A DNA stretch of 64,000 bases from Strongylocentrotus droebachiensis (taxonomy: Eukaryota > Echinodermata > Echinoidea > Camarodonta > Strongylocentrotidae): contig JAVYIG010007238.1 in the NCBI GenBank assembly GCA_035222895.1, positions 1 through 64,000 of the forward strand, in the 5' to 3' direction. The notes under the pieces are model-generated. The model saw only the letters and a list, made by a program, of their open reading frames with translations, was not told the DNA's origin and made no database searches. The position numbers were made by a program, and so were the translations under genes. Of the stretch, positions 1 to 10,790 are shown piece by piece; the first letter of the stretch is position 1, and every line of letters starts with the position of its first letter.

Positions 1-640
1 CCCCTCAAGAGATTTGTAATCGCAGATCAGTTCAAGTGTTTAGAAATAATCTTAACACATATTTGTTTAAAGATAAAGTTGAGTTCTGGTCAGGGTCATG
101 CAATGACATTGTGAAAGAAAAGGTGTGGAATTGATCAGAAAAGGTTGAACATCTAGCATATTAGTATTGGTGTGTACTGCAAGGTTCTGGAATCATCAAA
201 ATGATAAGACATTTGGCCCATTATTCGTAAAATTAAATTACAAATCTCATATATTATCATTAGTATCATCAAAGTCATTACTCCTATTACAAGGAGGTAG
301 TGAACATGACTGATAATGGTTTCGGCCTTTTTATTTTTCCCTATATCAATATAAGTGTACTCTCTTTTGTTTCTGAATCATTGGTTATGTATTTCAGTAT
401 CGAGAACATATAGAAAGCATACAAGGTATATTGCTGGATTAGAATGATGTTCTTTCATGAAAATATATATTTGAAAATTAACTGAAGTAAGCCCACATTT
501 TTATGGCAAATTGTATTATGTGAAAGAATGATAAAAACCATAAATCAGCACCTGTTAACAGCTCTTTTTTGAGGGGTACCAGTTTAATCTTTAGGTAATT
601 TTTATGAATATTAGCTTGTAATATAAAATTTGTTCAACTC
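1..640. other. Intronic or 3'-side sequence of HSD17B8 with MITE fragment
   Basis: No further HSD17B8 exon was found here. Bases 67 to about 230 match one end of a 390-bp TTAA-flanked MITE that recurs elsewhere in the window; the rest is anonymous AT-rich sequence. Confidence 0.5.
67..230 (+). mobile_element. Truncated copy of 390-bp TTAA MITE family (family A)
   Basis: Begins TTAAAGATAAAG and continues with the same internal text (CATTGTGAAAGAAAAGG, then AAGGTTCTGGAATCATC) as the full copies at 40461 and 53933. Similarity fades after about base 230, so this is a one-ended fragment. Confidence 0.75.
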
Positions 641-642
641 AC

Positions 643-2798
643 CGTGGCTATGATACTGCTGATATTGATAAAGCTCCCTCCTGTAACTTTACTCTTCACC
701 ATAGCTTGGCTCACTGCCTGACACATCAGAAATGTGCCCTGTGGAAAGGTCAAGGGTCAAAGGTCATGTTTGAAACTGCAAATTAATCACTCTGTTTCCT
801 ATATCACAATAAAGCATGAGATGTCATTTAAGAAATCTTCAAACTGAATGCTAGAACTGTTTTAGACCTAACTCCTAAGTTAGCCCAAATTATACATACT
901 TTGATTCAACCTTGGGGGGGGGGGGGGGGGTTGAGCTGAGATGCCACCAAGTCTAGGTCAAAGGTAAAATTCTTGTTGTTTTTTTAAGACAGAAGAAGAA
1001 ACCCAACTGGACAGTACATTCTTGTACCTCCATCATAGAGTAAGAACTAATACTGAATGAGTTAACTACTAACCTATCCACAATAAACATCTACCAGCTG
1101 TTTTACACAAATATATGTGGTAAAAGACTCCTCTTAGCTACCTCTTAGAAATGAAGATGAAAGATGACAGACATGTAGCGAGGTATTGTTTGCATAACTA
1201 CTGAATAGACACATGTAGATGAGTTGGTGGGACTACATCATCATTCCTCATTTATTAAAGCCAGCATTTTCCCTCTTACGAGAGGTTACTGACTTTTGCA
1301 CCATGATGACACTCCCTCCCTTGTCTCCAGCATCCGCTTCATTTAGAATAGAATTTCTATCTTCTCCATACCTTTTCCACAATATCTTCAGTCTTCCTTT
1401 TTCTCTTATGCCATCCACTTCCAGATCCCACAGTCTATTTACAGGTTAATTATTTTCCTTTCTCAACACATGACCCATCCATCTACAAAAAGTTATTTTT
1501 TTCTTTGAGAGGTACATGTCCTGTCACTCCCTATTGATGAAAATGTAGATTTTGAATACCGTAGGTGATCCAAAACTTTACATAGTAGTAGCTGCATTAG
1601 ACCGAAAGCTTCAGTCTCTATAATCGTCGGTTGTTCCACTGAGACTACGTCTGGCTCCACTAGACCTCCAGTTATAGAGACTGAACGATCGCCTATACCA
1701 TCGTATGTTGAAGATATCACGGCTAGATTTTAGCCGCTAGGCCCCTCCCACAAACATGACAAACTTGCCACGGCCGTATTGTTATGCCCCCAAAATCCCC
1801 CAAAATGTCATTTTACCTCGTCCATATCCAATTTTAAATTAGGCCTAGGCTATAATACATCGGTTCCACTTACTAACTTGATTGAAATAATCCGTTTAAT
1901 GGTCCCTTTTAAAAACTGTGATAACGCCAGTACGAACGTGTAGATGGCGCACAGTTTTTCCTTCATAATCATTTTGCCTTCGGCGTAGACTAGAAGGGAT
2001 GAGATTGACGGCAGCGAGAGTTTAACACGGCTTGCAAGATTTTCAACATGGATGTCGATTTTGACCCATAATTTCCTTAAAAGGGACCATTAAACGGATT
2101 ATTTCGCTAGAGCATGTGACGCACCATTGTTTCAAATATTCCTCTCTTTTTGGAGAGCTTTGATCGATTACCTTAAGATTGACCTTGATGACCTCATCGA
2201 ACTCCTCTTCCGTCATTTTTAGCATCAGCTGATCTCTCGTAATTCCAGCAGAGTTCACCAAGATGGTAGCCGGCTTCTTGTAGGTATCCATTACCCCGGC
2301 AACAAGACCTCGCACTGCATCCCCATCACCGACATCTGCCACGAACGACTTGTGGATCTGCTCGTCGGTGAACGAGGGCAGGCTTGCGATGGTTTCATCC
2401 GCACCGCCCTGGGTCCTATCCACCACGGCCACGCTTGCCCCATGCTTAGCGAAGAGCTGGCTGGTGGCACGACCTATGCCGCTTCCTCCACCTGCAAAAG
2501 TGTTATTCTCAAAAATTAGGATTTTAATTCCAGATACCTGGAATGTTTGCTCACGTTATCTGATATGATATACATCGAAGAGCCAAGAAATAAGAAATAA
2601 TTTATGAACTTCTACGATTACCGTTGATTTAAGACATCGAATGTGAACCCCTTTCATTTTATAAGACCCAAATCTTGACCAAAGAAATTTGTAAATGCTT
2701 TAGTTGAACATATATGTTTGAAATAGATTTAATTTTTGTTTCCAAGATTGTTTTGTATAATAATACTTATTCATGAACAACATTGTACTGGCATTCAT

Positions 2799-2842
<44 letters not shown>

Positions 2843-3025
2843 TTTTAAAATAAAACTGTTTGCATCAATCTTGATGGTAAACATTTCATTTCAACTCCTA
2901 TAGTTTTAGTCAAAGTTCCTCCAATATGTCCACAGTCCTACTCCTAGACTGCCATTGCCAAGAGTTGTTCAGTTCTTACCAGTTATTACAGCAATTCTGC
3001 CAGCTAATACCTTGCTAGTTGCCAT
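643..3025 (-). CDS. HSD17B8: HSD17B8-like short-chain dehydrogenase, 5' three coding exons (3' end off window)
   Basis: Coding exons, in transcript order: 2980-3025, 2172-2491 and 643-738. Junctions are GT/AG (donors GTAAGA, GTAATC, GTGAGT) and the reading frame stays open through all three. The start ATG at 3025 gives MATSKVLAGRIAVIT, followed by the cofactor-binding loop TGGGSGIGRA across the first junction. Exon 2 carries the LVNSAGIT segment, the SDR NAG-type motif with Ser in place of the usual second Asn. Exon 3 carries GTFLMCQAVSQAMVKSKV and the INISS segment containing the catalytic Ser. The YxxxK active site and C-terminus, roughly 100 residues, must lie left of base 1. The family contains a mitochondrial NAD-dependent ketoacyl reductase subunit working with CBR4 in fatty acid synthesis and also oxidises estradiol; that role is taken from the family. 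FabG-like paralogues are the main alternative. Confidence 0.88.
1240..1500 (-). pseudogene. RTE-type non-LTR retrotransposon C-terminal fragment
   Basis: Minus-strand translation gives RWMGHVLRKENN, a stop, then LWDLEVDGIREKGRLKILW and RYGEDRNS. The pattern RW-GHV-R followed by G-R-KGR-K--W is typical of the C-terminal tail after the reverse transcriptase of RTE-like elements. An in-frame stop and no flanking RT domain mark it as a decayed fragment inside an HSD17B8 intron. Confidence 0.65.
1605..1675 (-). repeat. Short dispersed repeat shared with 24418-24486
   Basis: A segment of about 65-70 bp is nearly identical, in opposite orientation, to one at 24418-24486. In both copies one frame reads LVEPDVVSVEQPTI then ETEAFGL. 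It is probably a piece of a transposon rather than a gene; both copies are intronic to unrelated genes. Confidence 0.6.
1885..2104. mobile_element. 220-bp MITE with 28-bp perfect terminal inverted repeats
   Basis: Bases 1885-1912 and 2077-2104 are exact reverse complements (28 bp, containing CCGTTTAATGGTCCC). The element carries no coding potential. It sits in the HSD17B8 intron with its end 68 bp from the donor side of exon 2172-2491. No clear target duplication could be recognised. Confidence 0.85.
2800..2841. repeat. (AT)n microsatellite
   Basis: A run of alternating T and A following a short (CA)n tract, inside HSD17B8 intron 1. Confidence 0.9.
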
Positions 3026-3466
3026 CTTCTTCTACTGTCTGACGGAAAAGATACTGCAAATAAAAAAAGTTGAGTCTGAATTCATAGTATGAAAGAAGCA
3101 AAAAGGAAACATTCAAAATTCTATTTTGAACTGCATGAAATGAAGCAAAGCCAAGGCAATATTCGAATTATGTTATTACTAAAAAGGAATTTAAAAAGAG
3201 GTAGTAGGGGACATATAGTTATAGCTATGGTCTATCTTAAAAGAAGTAACCGTCTACAGGTCTGGTATGGGGGATTCATTCACTAACATTTGTCAACCTT
3301 CTGTTTATTAACTCTGGGGTGCTCCGCCCCGACTCTTACGGCGGCGGAGCTCCCTGGAGTTACCTTCTGTTTACGGGTGGCCAGTGTATTCCGGGAGTCG
3401 ATTCTCAGCGGAACCATCATCGATATCAGAGGCTGAAGGTTTCGGTCTAGGGTGTATCAAACTTAC

Positions 3467-3600
3467 CTGATATCAGATAAATCGAAAATGTGAGAGCAGG
3501 GGAAATAGTAAAATGTTGGTAATCAAAATGAGCTAGAGATTTCACCTTTCGTTTTGACACAAAGCAGGTACCACCGCACAACTCGCGATCGTCAGTACAC
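3467..3600 (-). promoter_or_regulatory. Probable 5' UTR exon and promoter side of HSD17B8
   Basis: A strong donor (CAG|GTAAGT type) ends at 3467 on the minus strand, and an acceptor TTTGCAG ends at 3054, so a non-coding first exon is probably spliced to an exon that starts at 3053 and contains the ATG at 3025. The upstream edge of the UTR exon cannot be seen. No TATA box is obvious. Confidence 0.45.
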
Positions 3601-3699
3601 AGTCGGAGGAGGTGTTTGTGTCTTTTCTCTCAAGCTCATTCTCTAGCTGCATTTGGTCTTCTTTTATATTAAAAAGGATTGTCAAAATATCCATTCTTT

Positions 3700-6250
3700 C
3701 TAAATCTTTTTCTCAGCATACTAAAAATATATTGAGACACAGTTAATACATGCATCAGCTCTTTGATATTAATTTTGCAAAAGATCTCTATTCAATTCAA
3801 ATTCCTTTAATTTTGCTATATATAGATATTCGTTTTAAAAAGTCATTCACAGTACATGAATAAGTGCTATTACAATAGAAACATGGACAGAAATATTTCA
3901 TTCATATTGCTGGGCAACGTCAGTGAAATCCTTCCCTGAGGTCAGATGCTGTCGGCAATCTGCAAATTACTGTTTTTGTTTTCTTCTATGGTTTTCTATT
4001 TAGCTGATTGACAATTTTTAGGGGGCTAACTAGTCCGACACCTCAATAGGGCAGGGCCAAGCAGTTTCTCAAAAGCCCTCAAAAATGTGTGTGTTTGTGT
4101 GTGTGTGTGTGTGGGGGGGGGCACTTTGTGAGGGAGCCAAGCAACCAAGTGGGGCACAGTTTGGCGGGGGTTGTCATCCCACTCTTTAAGCCCCCTAATC
4201 ATGAGTGTTAAAAAAGTAATTCCAATGCATGGCAGGGTAATATCAAGCAAGGTTAATGATGTTGCATAATAAACAGCTAAGATTTTTTGCAGAAAATATG
4301 GATATTTACTAAATTTCTTTCTTCTTCTTCCATTTTTATTTTAGTAATACTAATTATTACACCAATTATTTTATTCAAACTTGGAAATATTAGAAAGAAT
4401 ATTGTTCATCTAATGAAAGGAAGAGCCCCCGCAAAACACAATTGAATTACAGTTTGAAATGTACTGAACGCATATGTATCATATAAAGGTAATGTTCACT
4501 GTATGTTTGAAAGTCAAGAAGACTATGCATTTGAAAACTGGCACATTTGTACACAAAACATTCCATGCCTTTCCCAAGATACATTTTCAACGTGTGCTTC
4601 ACTCGGGTTATAGAATAGCACAAATTATGTAATGTTAACTGTTCTCAACAACACAAATTATATAAAATGCATATGATTTGAAGATAGTTTTCTTTAATAA
4701 AAAAAATACATATTTATACCATTTTACTGTACATGTAAAAAAAGAATTGTATCAAAAGAGTACCGGTACATGTATTTTGTACTCGGATGTATGAAAGCTT
4801 GTCCATTAAACAAATGTTGTTGACGTTAATTAACTCATAATTAATACATTCTTACTTTAAAACAACCAACTAAAGTGGGTTAAAACATCTAGTCCTTTGA
4901 AAGCACATGGATATATAATACACAAGAACTGCATTTTTTCTTTATACTATACTTGTAATTGTTACATCACAACTGTTCAATTTTTGTGAGGATTTCCCAC
5001 CTTCAGTATGTACAGGGTTAATAGATTTGTCCATGGTAAGAGATCTGTGTTTCAAAATAACATATCTTATCTTTTCTGTCATGATTTTAAAGCTTATTTA
5101 GTTTTCATGATGAACTATAGCATACCAGAGATTAGCCAGGACATCACATAATTAGAGTATGGTGTCAGATTAATAATAAACATTACGTCCTCGTAGTATA
5201 TCACATTATTAAATGTATATATATATTTACATATATAAATAACATAAACTACTCATCTTTACAATATTGTCCAACCAAAACCACCTTAGTCTTAATTAGT
5301 TAAGAAAGTATTAAGATTGAATTAATTACTGAATTGGTTTATGATTAGTATGTCTGAAAAGATGGTTAAGAATGAACTTAAACAGAAAACATAACAGAGT
5401 AAATAAATGTTAAAGAACAGACATTTACATGTATGAACTTTCAATACAGTGCAAGTACAACATGAACCAATCCCCCAAATAAACTGTTTGCAGATGTCAG
5501 GAGATAAAAAAAACACACTCAAACACAAACCTACATACCAAATTAATACATATACATATATAAAATAAAGAGAAAATAAAAATGCACTAAGATCTTAATT
5601 GGTAACATATAAAAAGGTTATCAATCATACTCTATACTAGCTTCTAACCTATGAGTTGATTAATATAGTTGAGGATTTAACTCTTAAACAAATCCTTATA
5701 AATTACACATAGAGCACATAATATCCAAGCATAATAAGTGGCAGCCTATACTGGTCTCCTATATATCTTGTGGCAAGCTTCAAACATAAACAAATGTCCT
5801 CAAAAGGATTTGGGGAATTTATTGAAAAGTCATACACATGTGTAATTTTGTAGTTTCGGTTTGATAAAAGTGTTGTTGAAACAGCAATTAACATTAGATG
5901 CACGTAAACATAGAGATAAGTATTTTAATGTTCACCAACATTCATACATTTTCTGCAAGAGGATGTCATGAAATCATGTTCATAATATTTTGTCTTACTT
6001 GAAATTTATAGTATTGAAGAGATGAAGAATTATGATAGTTCTTATTATCCTTTGAAATTGCTTCATGGTTATTTAAAAAAGTACACTGTTTGTGTCATAA
6101 TCATTGTAATACATGTATCAAAGACATTTGAATTTCTTGAAACATTTTCCTTTGGTCCCATTGTGTAAAAGATATCTTTCATAAATAATTCCTTACCTTT
6201 TAAAATGAAAAATATACAGAATATAATACTTGGTCAGCGATGGATCGTAT
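3700..6250. other. Intergenic AT-rich sequence, no gene seen
   Basis: It contains a (TG)n/G-run at about 4086-4130 and no ORF with recognisable family features. Short ORFs are unsupported by splice sites or composition. Confidence 0.6.
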
Positions 6251-6259
6251 TTTAAAATA

Positions 6260-8080
6260 GGGTCATTCCATGTCAAATCACCCCAAAAATCAGAAAATCT
6301 GAACCCGACCATTTTTGATTTTGATGAAACTTAGTGTACTTGTTAAGTGTGATCTCACAGCACCAAATCCAAAATTTTAGGTCAATTGGGTGAGGGGTTT
6401 GGGAGATACGGCCAACCAAATTTTGAGATATTTGCAAAAAAGGGGGTGGCGGGCCTACCTTTGAACCCTTGTATCTCGGGACCTAATGGGTCAATCTTCA
6501 CAAAATTTGTATTGTTGGAAAGGGTATTCAATAAGGATTCCAAATCTGCCGCCATTTTGAAAATTCGTACATGTTGGGGTACTTTGACCTCTTGACCTAA
6601 GATTTGACCTTGAAATTGACCTTGTGGATCACGTAACCTTGACAACATTTTTCATGAAATGCAATCTCTGACATGTTCACTTAAACATATAAAAGTTTCA
6701 GAGATATAATATTTTTTGTTTAGGAGCAATAAGGATTGAAAGTATCCATACTTACAGATATTCACAATAAACCCTATTATAATGTATACAATACATGCAA
6801 TATGCACAGTACAACATACATCTTCCACATGCTTTTTTGTTGTAGTCATACCCATTCTAAATGTCAGCAGTACCTGAATAGAAATAAAATGACAAGTTCA
6901 TATAGGCCTAAAGGGTTAACAGGATGTAAGACTTTAGGCCTCTGAGTCAGTTCTAGGATAATTACCCCCCCCCCCCCCCCCCGAGGACAATTACCCCGAG
7001 GACTATCACACCCAGAGGACAATTAACCCCAGAAAATTACCTCCTAGGACAATTTATCCCCCCCCCGAGGACAATTACCCCCCCCCCTGGAAAATTACCC
7101 CCCAAGGATAATTACCTCCCCCCAAAAAAAATCTGCTTTGATTAAAACCAACTTATTATCAGGATGGACTTCCCCTTTAACGAATAAGGGGGGGTAATTG
7201 TCCTAGGGGGTAATTGTCCGGGGGGTTATTGTCTTAGGGTGTAATTGTCTGGGGGGTAATTGTCCTCTGGGGGGGGGGGAAGATTGTCCTAGAAGGTAAT
7301 TTTCTGGGGGTAATTGTCCTATGGGTGTGATAGTCCTTGGGGGGTAATTTTCCTCGGGGGGGGGGGGGGGGGGGACATTTCCTGGGGGTTAGTTTTCCAG
7401 GGGGGGGGGGAGGTAATTATCCAAGAACCGACTCAGAGGCCTAAAGCCATACATCCTGTTAACCCTTTAGGCCTATATGAACTTAGAATGGATATGCCTA
7501 GAACAAAAAAGCATGTTGAAGATGTACATGTATGTTGTACTGTGCATATTGCATGTATTGTATACATTATAATAGGGTTTATTGTGAATATCTGTAAGTA
7601 CGGATACTTTCAATCCTTATTGCTCCTAAACAAAAAATATTATATCTCTGAAACTTTTATATGTTTTAGTGGACATGTCAGAGATTGCATTTCATGAAAA
7701 ATGTTGTCAAGGTTACGTGATCCACAAGGTCAATTTCAAGGTCAAATCTTAGGTCAAGAGGTCAAAGTACCCCAACTTATACAAATTTTCAAAATGACGG
7801 CAGATTTGGAATCCTTATTGAATACCCTTTCCAATAATACAAATTTGGTGAATATTGACCCATTAGGTCCCGAAATACAAGGGTTCAAAGGTAGGCCCGC
7901 CACCCCCATTTTTGAAAAAATCTCAAAATTTGGTGGGCCGTATCTCCCAAACCCCTCACCCGATTGACCTAAAATTTGGGATTTGGTGCTGTGAGATCAC
8001 ACTCAACAAGTACACAAAGTTTCATCAAAATCAAAAATGGTCGGGTTCAAACCATTGGGTGATTTGACATGGAATGACCC
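6260..8080. mobile_element. 1.8-kb fold-back element with long inverted arms and inverted C/G-tract minisatellite core
   Basis: The left arm 6260 to about 6960 and right arm about 7430 to 8080 are reverse complements at high identity, starting GGGTCATTCCATGTCAAATC at each end. AATA lies directly outside each end (6256-6259 and 8081-8084), a candidate 4-bp target duplication. The core is a minisatellite of units like ATTACCCCCC on the left and GGGGGTAATTGTCC on the right, so it is also inverted about the centre. No transposase is present. An 88-codon ORF exists in both arms only because the arms are copies of each other. Confidence 0.85.
6960..7432. repeat. Inverted C-rich / G-rich minisatellite core
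   Basis: The left half (6965-7130) repeats GGACAATTACCCC-type units on the plus strand. The right half (7185-7432) repeats the reverse complement GGGGTAATTGTCC. Unit length is roughly 14-20 bp with variable homopolymer length. Confidence 0.85.
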
Positions 8081-8419
8081 AATAATGGCATATTATGTGC
8101 TGGGGGTGTATCAAAAACATAATAAGAAATGGGAGTGATTCTGAACCTAGAATTGAAGTATTCCATCACATGATAGGGATATTCAACATTTCAAGATTAA
8201 TTTGTTGATAGCACATGGTACTAAATTATCCCAACTATCCACAGATGTTTTAAACATGGAGAAGAGAGCATACAATATGAATGACAAAATCATCTTTGAT
8301 CAAAATCGGTTCCGAGACGGCTCATGTTTTCTTCAATTTCAAGTAGATTCTTTGTCCTCCTGACCTTGTTGATGTCTCTGTTAGAAATATATAAAATGAA
8401 GACATAAGAATCACTGACC

Positions 8420-9206
8420 TTAACCCTATTTAGCCCAGGGGGGGGGGGGGGGGGGGTTTAGAAGCCCCCCCCCCCTCGACATTTTTTGCGATAATTTTTT
8501 AACGCAAGAAAATCTTGCACTGAAATTTTGTGACTTTTTTCTTTCGAGTCTTGCGCATCTTTTGAAAGAATTTTTTCAAAAATCGGACCTACCATTACAA
8601 AGTCACGTGTCCTTTTTGTCTTTGCATGTCAGCCCGAAAATCGCTCATTTTTGTGATTTGTGTACAAAACATATGGAAATCTCATTTTTCAAATAAAGAG
8701 ATAAAACATTGGTTATTTGGTCTTATTATAGTTTAGGTGTTTATTTTGGGGTCAAAATAGTTGAATTATATGTGGAAATGAAATAAAACAACAAAATCAA
8801 TAAAATACATAAGTTAAAAAAACAAAGAAATACATAAGAAATTATCAAAATAGATAACATAAGGAATAACCCTGGTTATTCAATTTTTTGAGTTGAATTA
8901 TTATTTCAAATGGTCTAACAAATATATGTAGTGAAAAAGAATGCTTAAATATGAATATTGTCTGATTTATGGGCAAAAATGTGAATTTTATGACCATATT
9001 TGCATAAATTACCATAAATATGCAAATGAGTGAATTTAAAAAAAAATTGAAATTACCATAGTATTCTATACACTTCACTTGACATGTATGCAAATTTTCG
9101 CGGCGATCGGTCATTTCACGGCCGAGATCATAGGGGGAGGGGGGGCTTTAGAAGCCCCTCCCTTGGGCTATGCAGTTTCAAAATAGCCCGGGCTAAATAG
9201 GGTTAA
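8420..9206. mobile_element. 787-bp piggyBac-like MITE with TTAA ends
   Basis: The ends are TTAACCCTATTTAGCCC (8420) and GGGCTAAATAGGGTTAA (9206). TTAA followed by CCC is the arrangement of piggyBac target site plus terminus. Subterminal GGTTTAGAAGCCCC-type segments are also inverted. The interior is AT-rich with no transposase, so it is non-autonomous. A poly-G/poly-C hairpin (8440-8475) sits next to the left end. Confidence 0.75.
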
Positions 9207-9900
9207 CATACAAAAATGATACATAACATGGTACAATATTCAAATATCACGTTTCTGTTTTTTTGGTCTACAAGAAGAAAAAATTAGACTTCTCCCTACC
9301 TATTATAAAAAAAGTGAAATCCTTATCATAGCATATGTTTTATGGACCTCTGCCTTGTGCAGCTGAGTCTGAAATAACGTTTTGAATTGAATCAAATAGC
9401 ATTAATTGTGGTCTTCAAAGACTTTATGAAATGACAATAACCTATAAATCATTAATCCCGACATCCTTTCCAAAAATGAAAAACATAGATGAACATAATT
9501 TCATAAGTGCTTACTCAAAATTAGCACTTCTTAGAATGTTTCAATTTCTCAAGTTATGTAAACTGATAAGCCTATATATTTATTATTTTCAAAGCATGTG
9601 GAAAAATGATATCGTCGACAATTGATTAACACAGTTAAAATTTTGTTATATGTTATATACATTTAACTGTTTCTAAAACCCAGTTTGGATTATTACACTT
9701 AAATGTATGCCCAAACATTATGGTTTGTCTGAAATGATGGTGTATCTGAAATGATGATGTGGATCATCTGCTAAAATCACCTTCATCTCTACATGTTTAC
9801 ACTCCATTCATCTACTAACGATTTGATACAATATCGATTCCTTAAATCTATACCTATATATCTGATTTATGACGTATAGATTTGTATATATTTTTTCTGT
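9207..9900. other. Intergenic sequence, nothing recognised
   Basis: AT-rich, with no supported exon, tRNA or repeat boundary. Confidence 0.5.
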
Positions 9901-9959
9901 ATTATGTTTTCCTTTCCCTTCTACTGTTTCCACCTGCTTTCTTTTTCTTCTTAATGTGT

Positions 9960-10192
9960 ACTTTCTTTAGGGGTCAACGTTCAACAAGGCTAAATGCTCT
10001 TTTTTGTTTGACCCCTCATTCAACATAAATTTGCTTTCCAAACTTATTACCTTGTTAATTTCATTGTATTCTTATTATCTGTAATGTAACCCTTCTACAT
10101 GTATTTCAAATTTCAATTTTGTTATACTCTGTATGTACTGTATATGTTTTTTTATGAAGAATGAAATAAATACCATACCATACCATACCCTA
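9960..10192 (+). mobile_element. 3' tail of a non-LTR retroposon ending in (CCATA)n
   Basis: Sequence ending in ATGAATGAAATAAATA-like text followed by four CCATA repeats (10170-10190). A short tandem repeat at the 3' terminus is typical of CR1/L2-like retroposons. No coding part is preserved. Confidence 0.5.
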
Positions 10193-10237
10193 GATAGGTT
10201 TCAAAATGTATATAATTAAGAAATAACAATCGCTTAC

Positions 10238-10336
10238 CGTTATCACCAGTGGTTTCTGGGTCCGCAGTGTATGCATTGGCCTCTACCTGCTCCTCTTCAG
10301 AAATAGGGGAAGTAACAGTTGATTGGCCAGCAGGTC
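10238..10336 (-). CDS. Small symmetric exon, 33 codons (acidic, Ser/Thr/Pro-rich)
   Basis: Acceptor TTTCATTCAG above 10336 and donor AACG|GTAAGC after 10238. The exon is 99 nt, phase 1 at both ends, reading PAGQSTVTSP, then an acidic ISEEEQVEANAY and ADPETTGDN. It shares QSTVTSP and its 5' splice context with 11628-11678. No downstream exon was identified, so whether it ends a transcript is unknown. Confidence 0.5.
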
Positions 10337-10479
10337 CTGAATGAAATAAAAACAATGACACATTAAAGATAACATAAATCAGTTATTTATTCATTACGGC
10401 CAGTTAACTTACACAGAATTGGCATCCTAATGTTATGATGTACGGTAAGGGGTGCTAATATTAGCTGAACTGTTTATGT

Positions 10480-10790
10480 AAAATCTATACTTGCTCATTT
10501 TTCCTGATTGGGTGTCATATGAAAGGGCAGAAACTGAACTTTTTAGAAATGTGAGATTTTCTTAGAAATTCAGATACCGCCCGCCAAATGACTTTTTGGT
10601 TTCCTCTCTTCAAATTGTTTTTAATCACTCATGCATGAAATATGCATCATATGAGTTGCATCAAATGAAAGAGGATGATCTAAGCTTTACAAATATTTGT
10701 TATTTATTAATTATATTTGTGATTAAGTTATGATAAAACATTGATAATTCTCGTTTTTGTTTTTCCTGGGACACTCTCTCAGAAATGAGT
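10480..10790 (-). mobile_element. Diverged copy of GTGCGTCCCAG MITE family (see 48353)
   Basis: The right part (TTGATAATTCTCG, CCTGGGACACTCTC) and internal text (CATGCATGAAATATGCATC) match the element at 48353-48866 in reverse orientation. The left terminus is degraded. Confidence 0.65.

Noticed and set aside
6382-7967. Matching 88-codon ORFs in both arms of the fold-back element
   Set aside because: The arms are inverted copies, so any frame is preserved in both; the sequence also shows no family resemblance.
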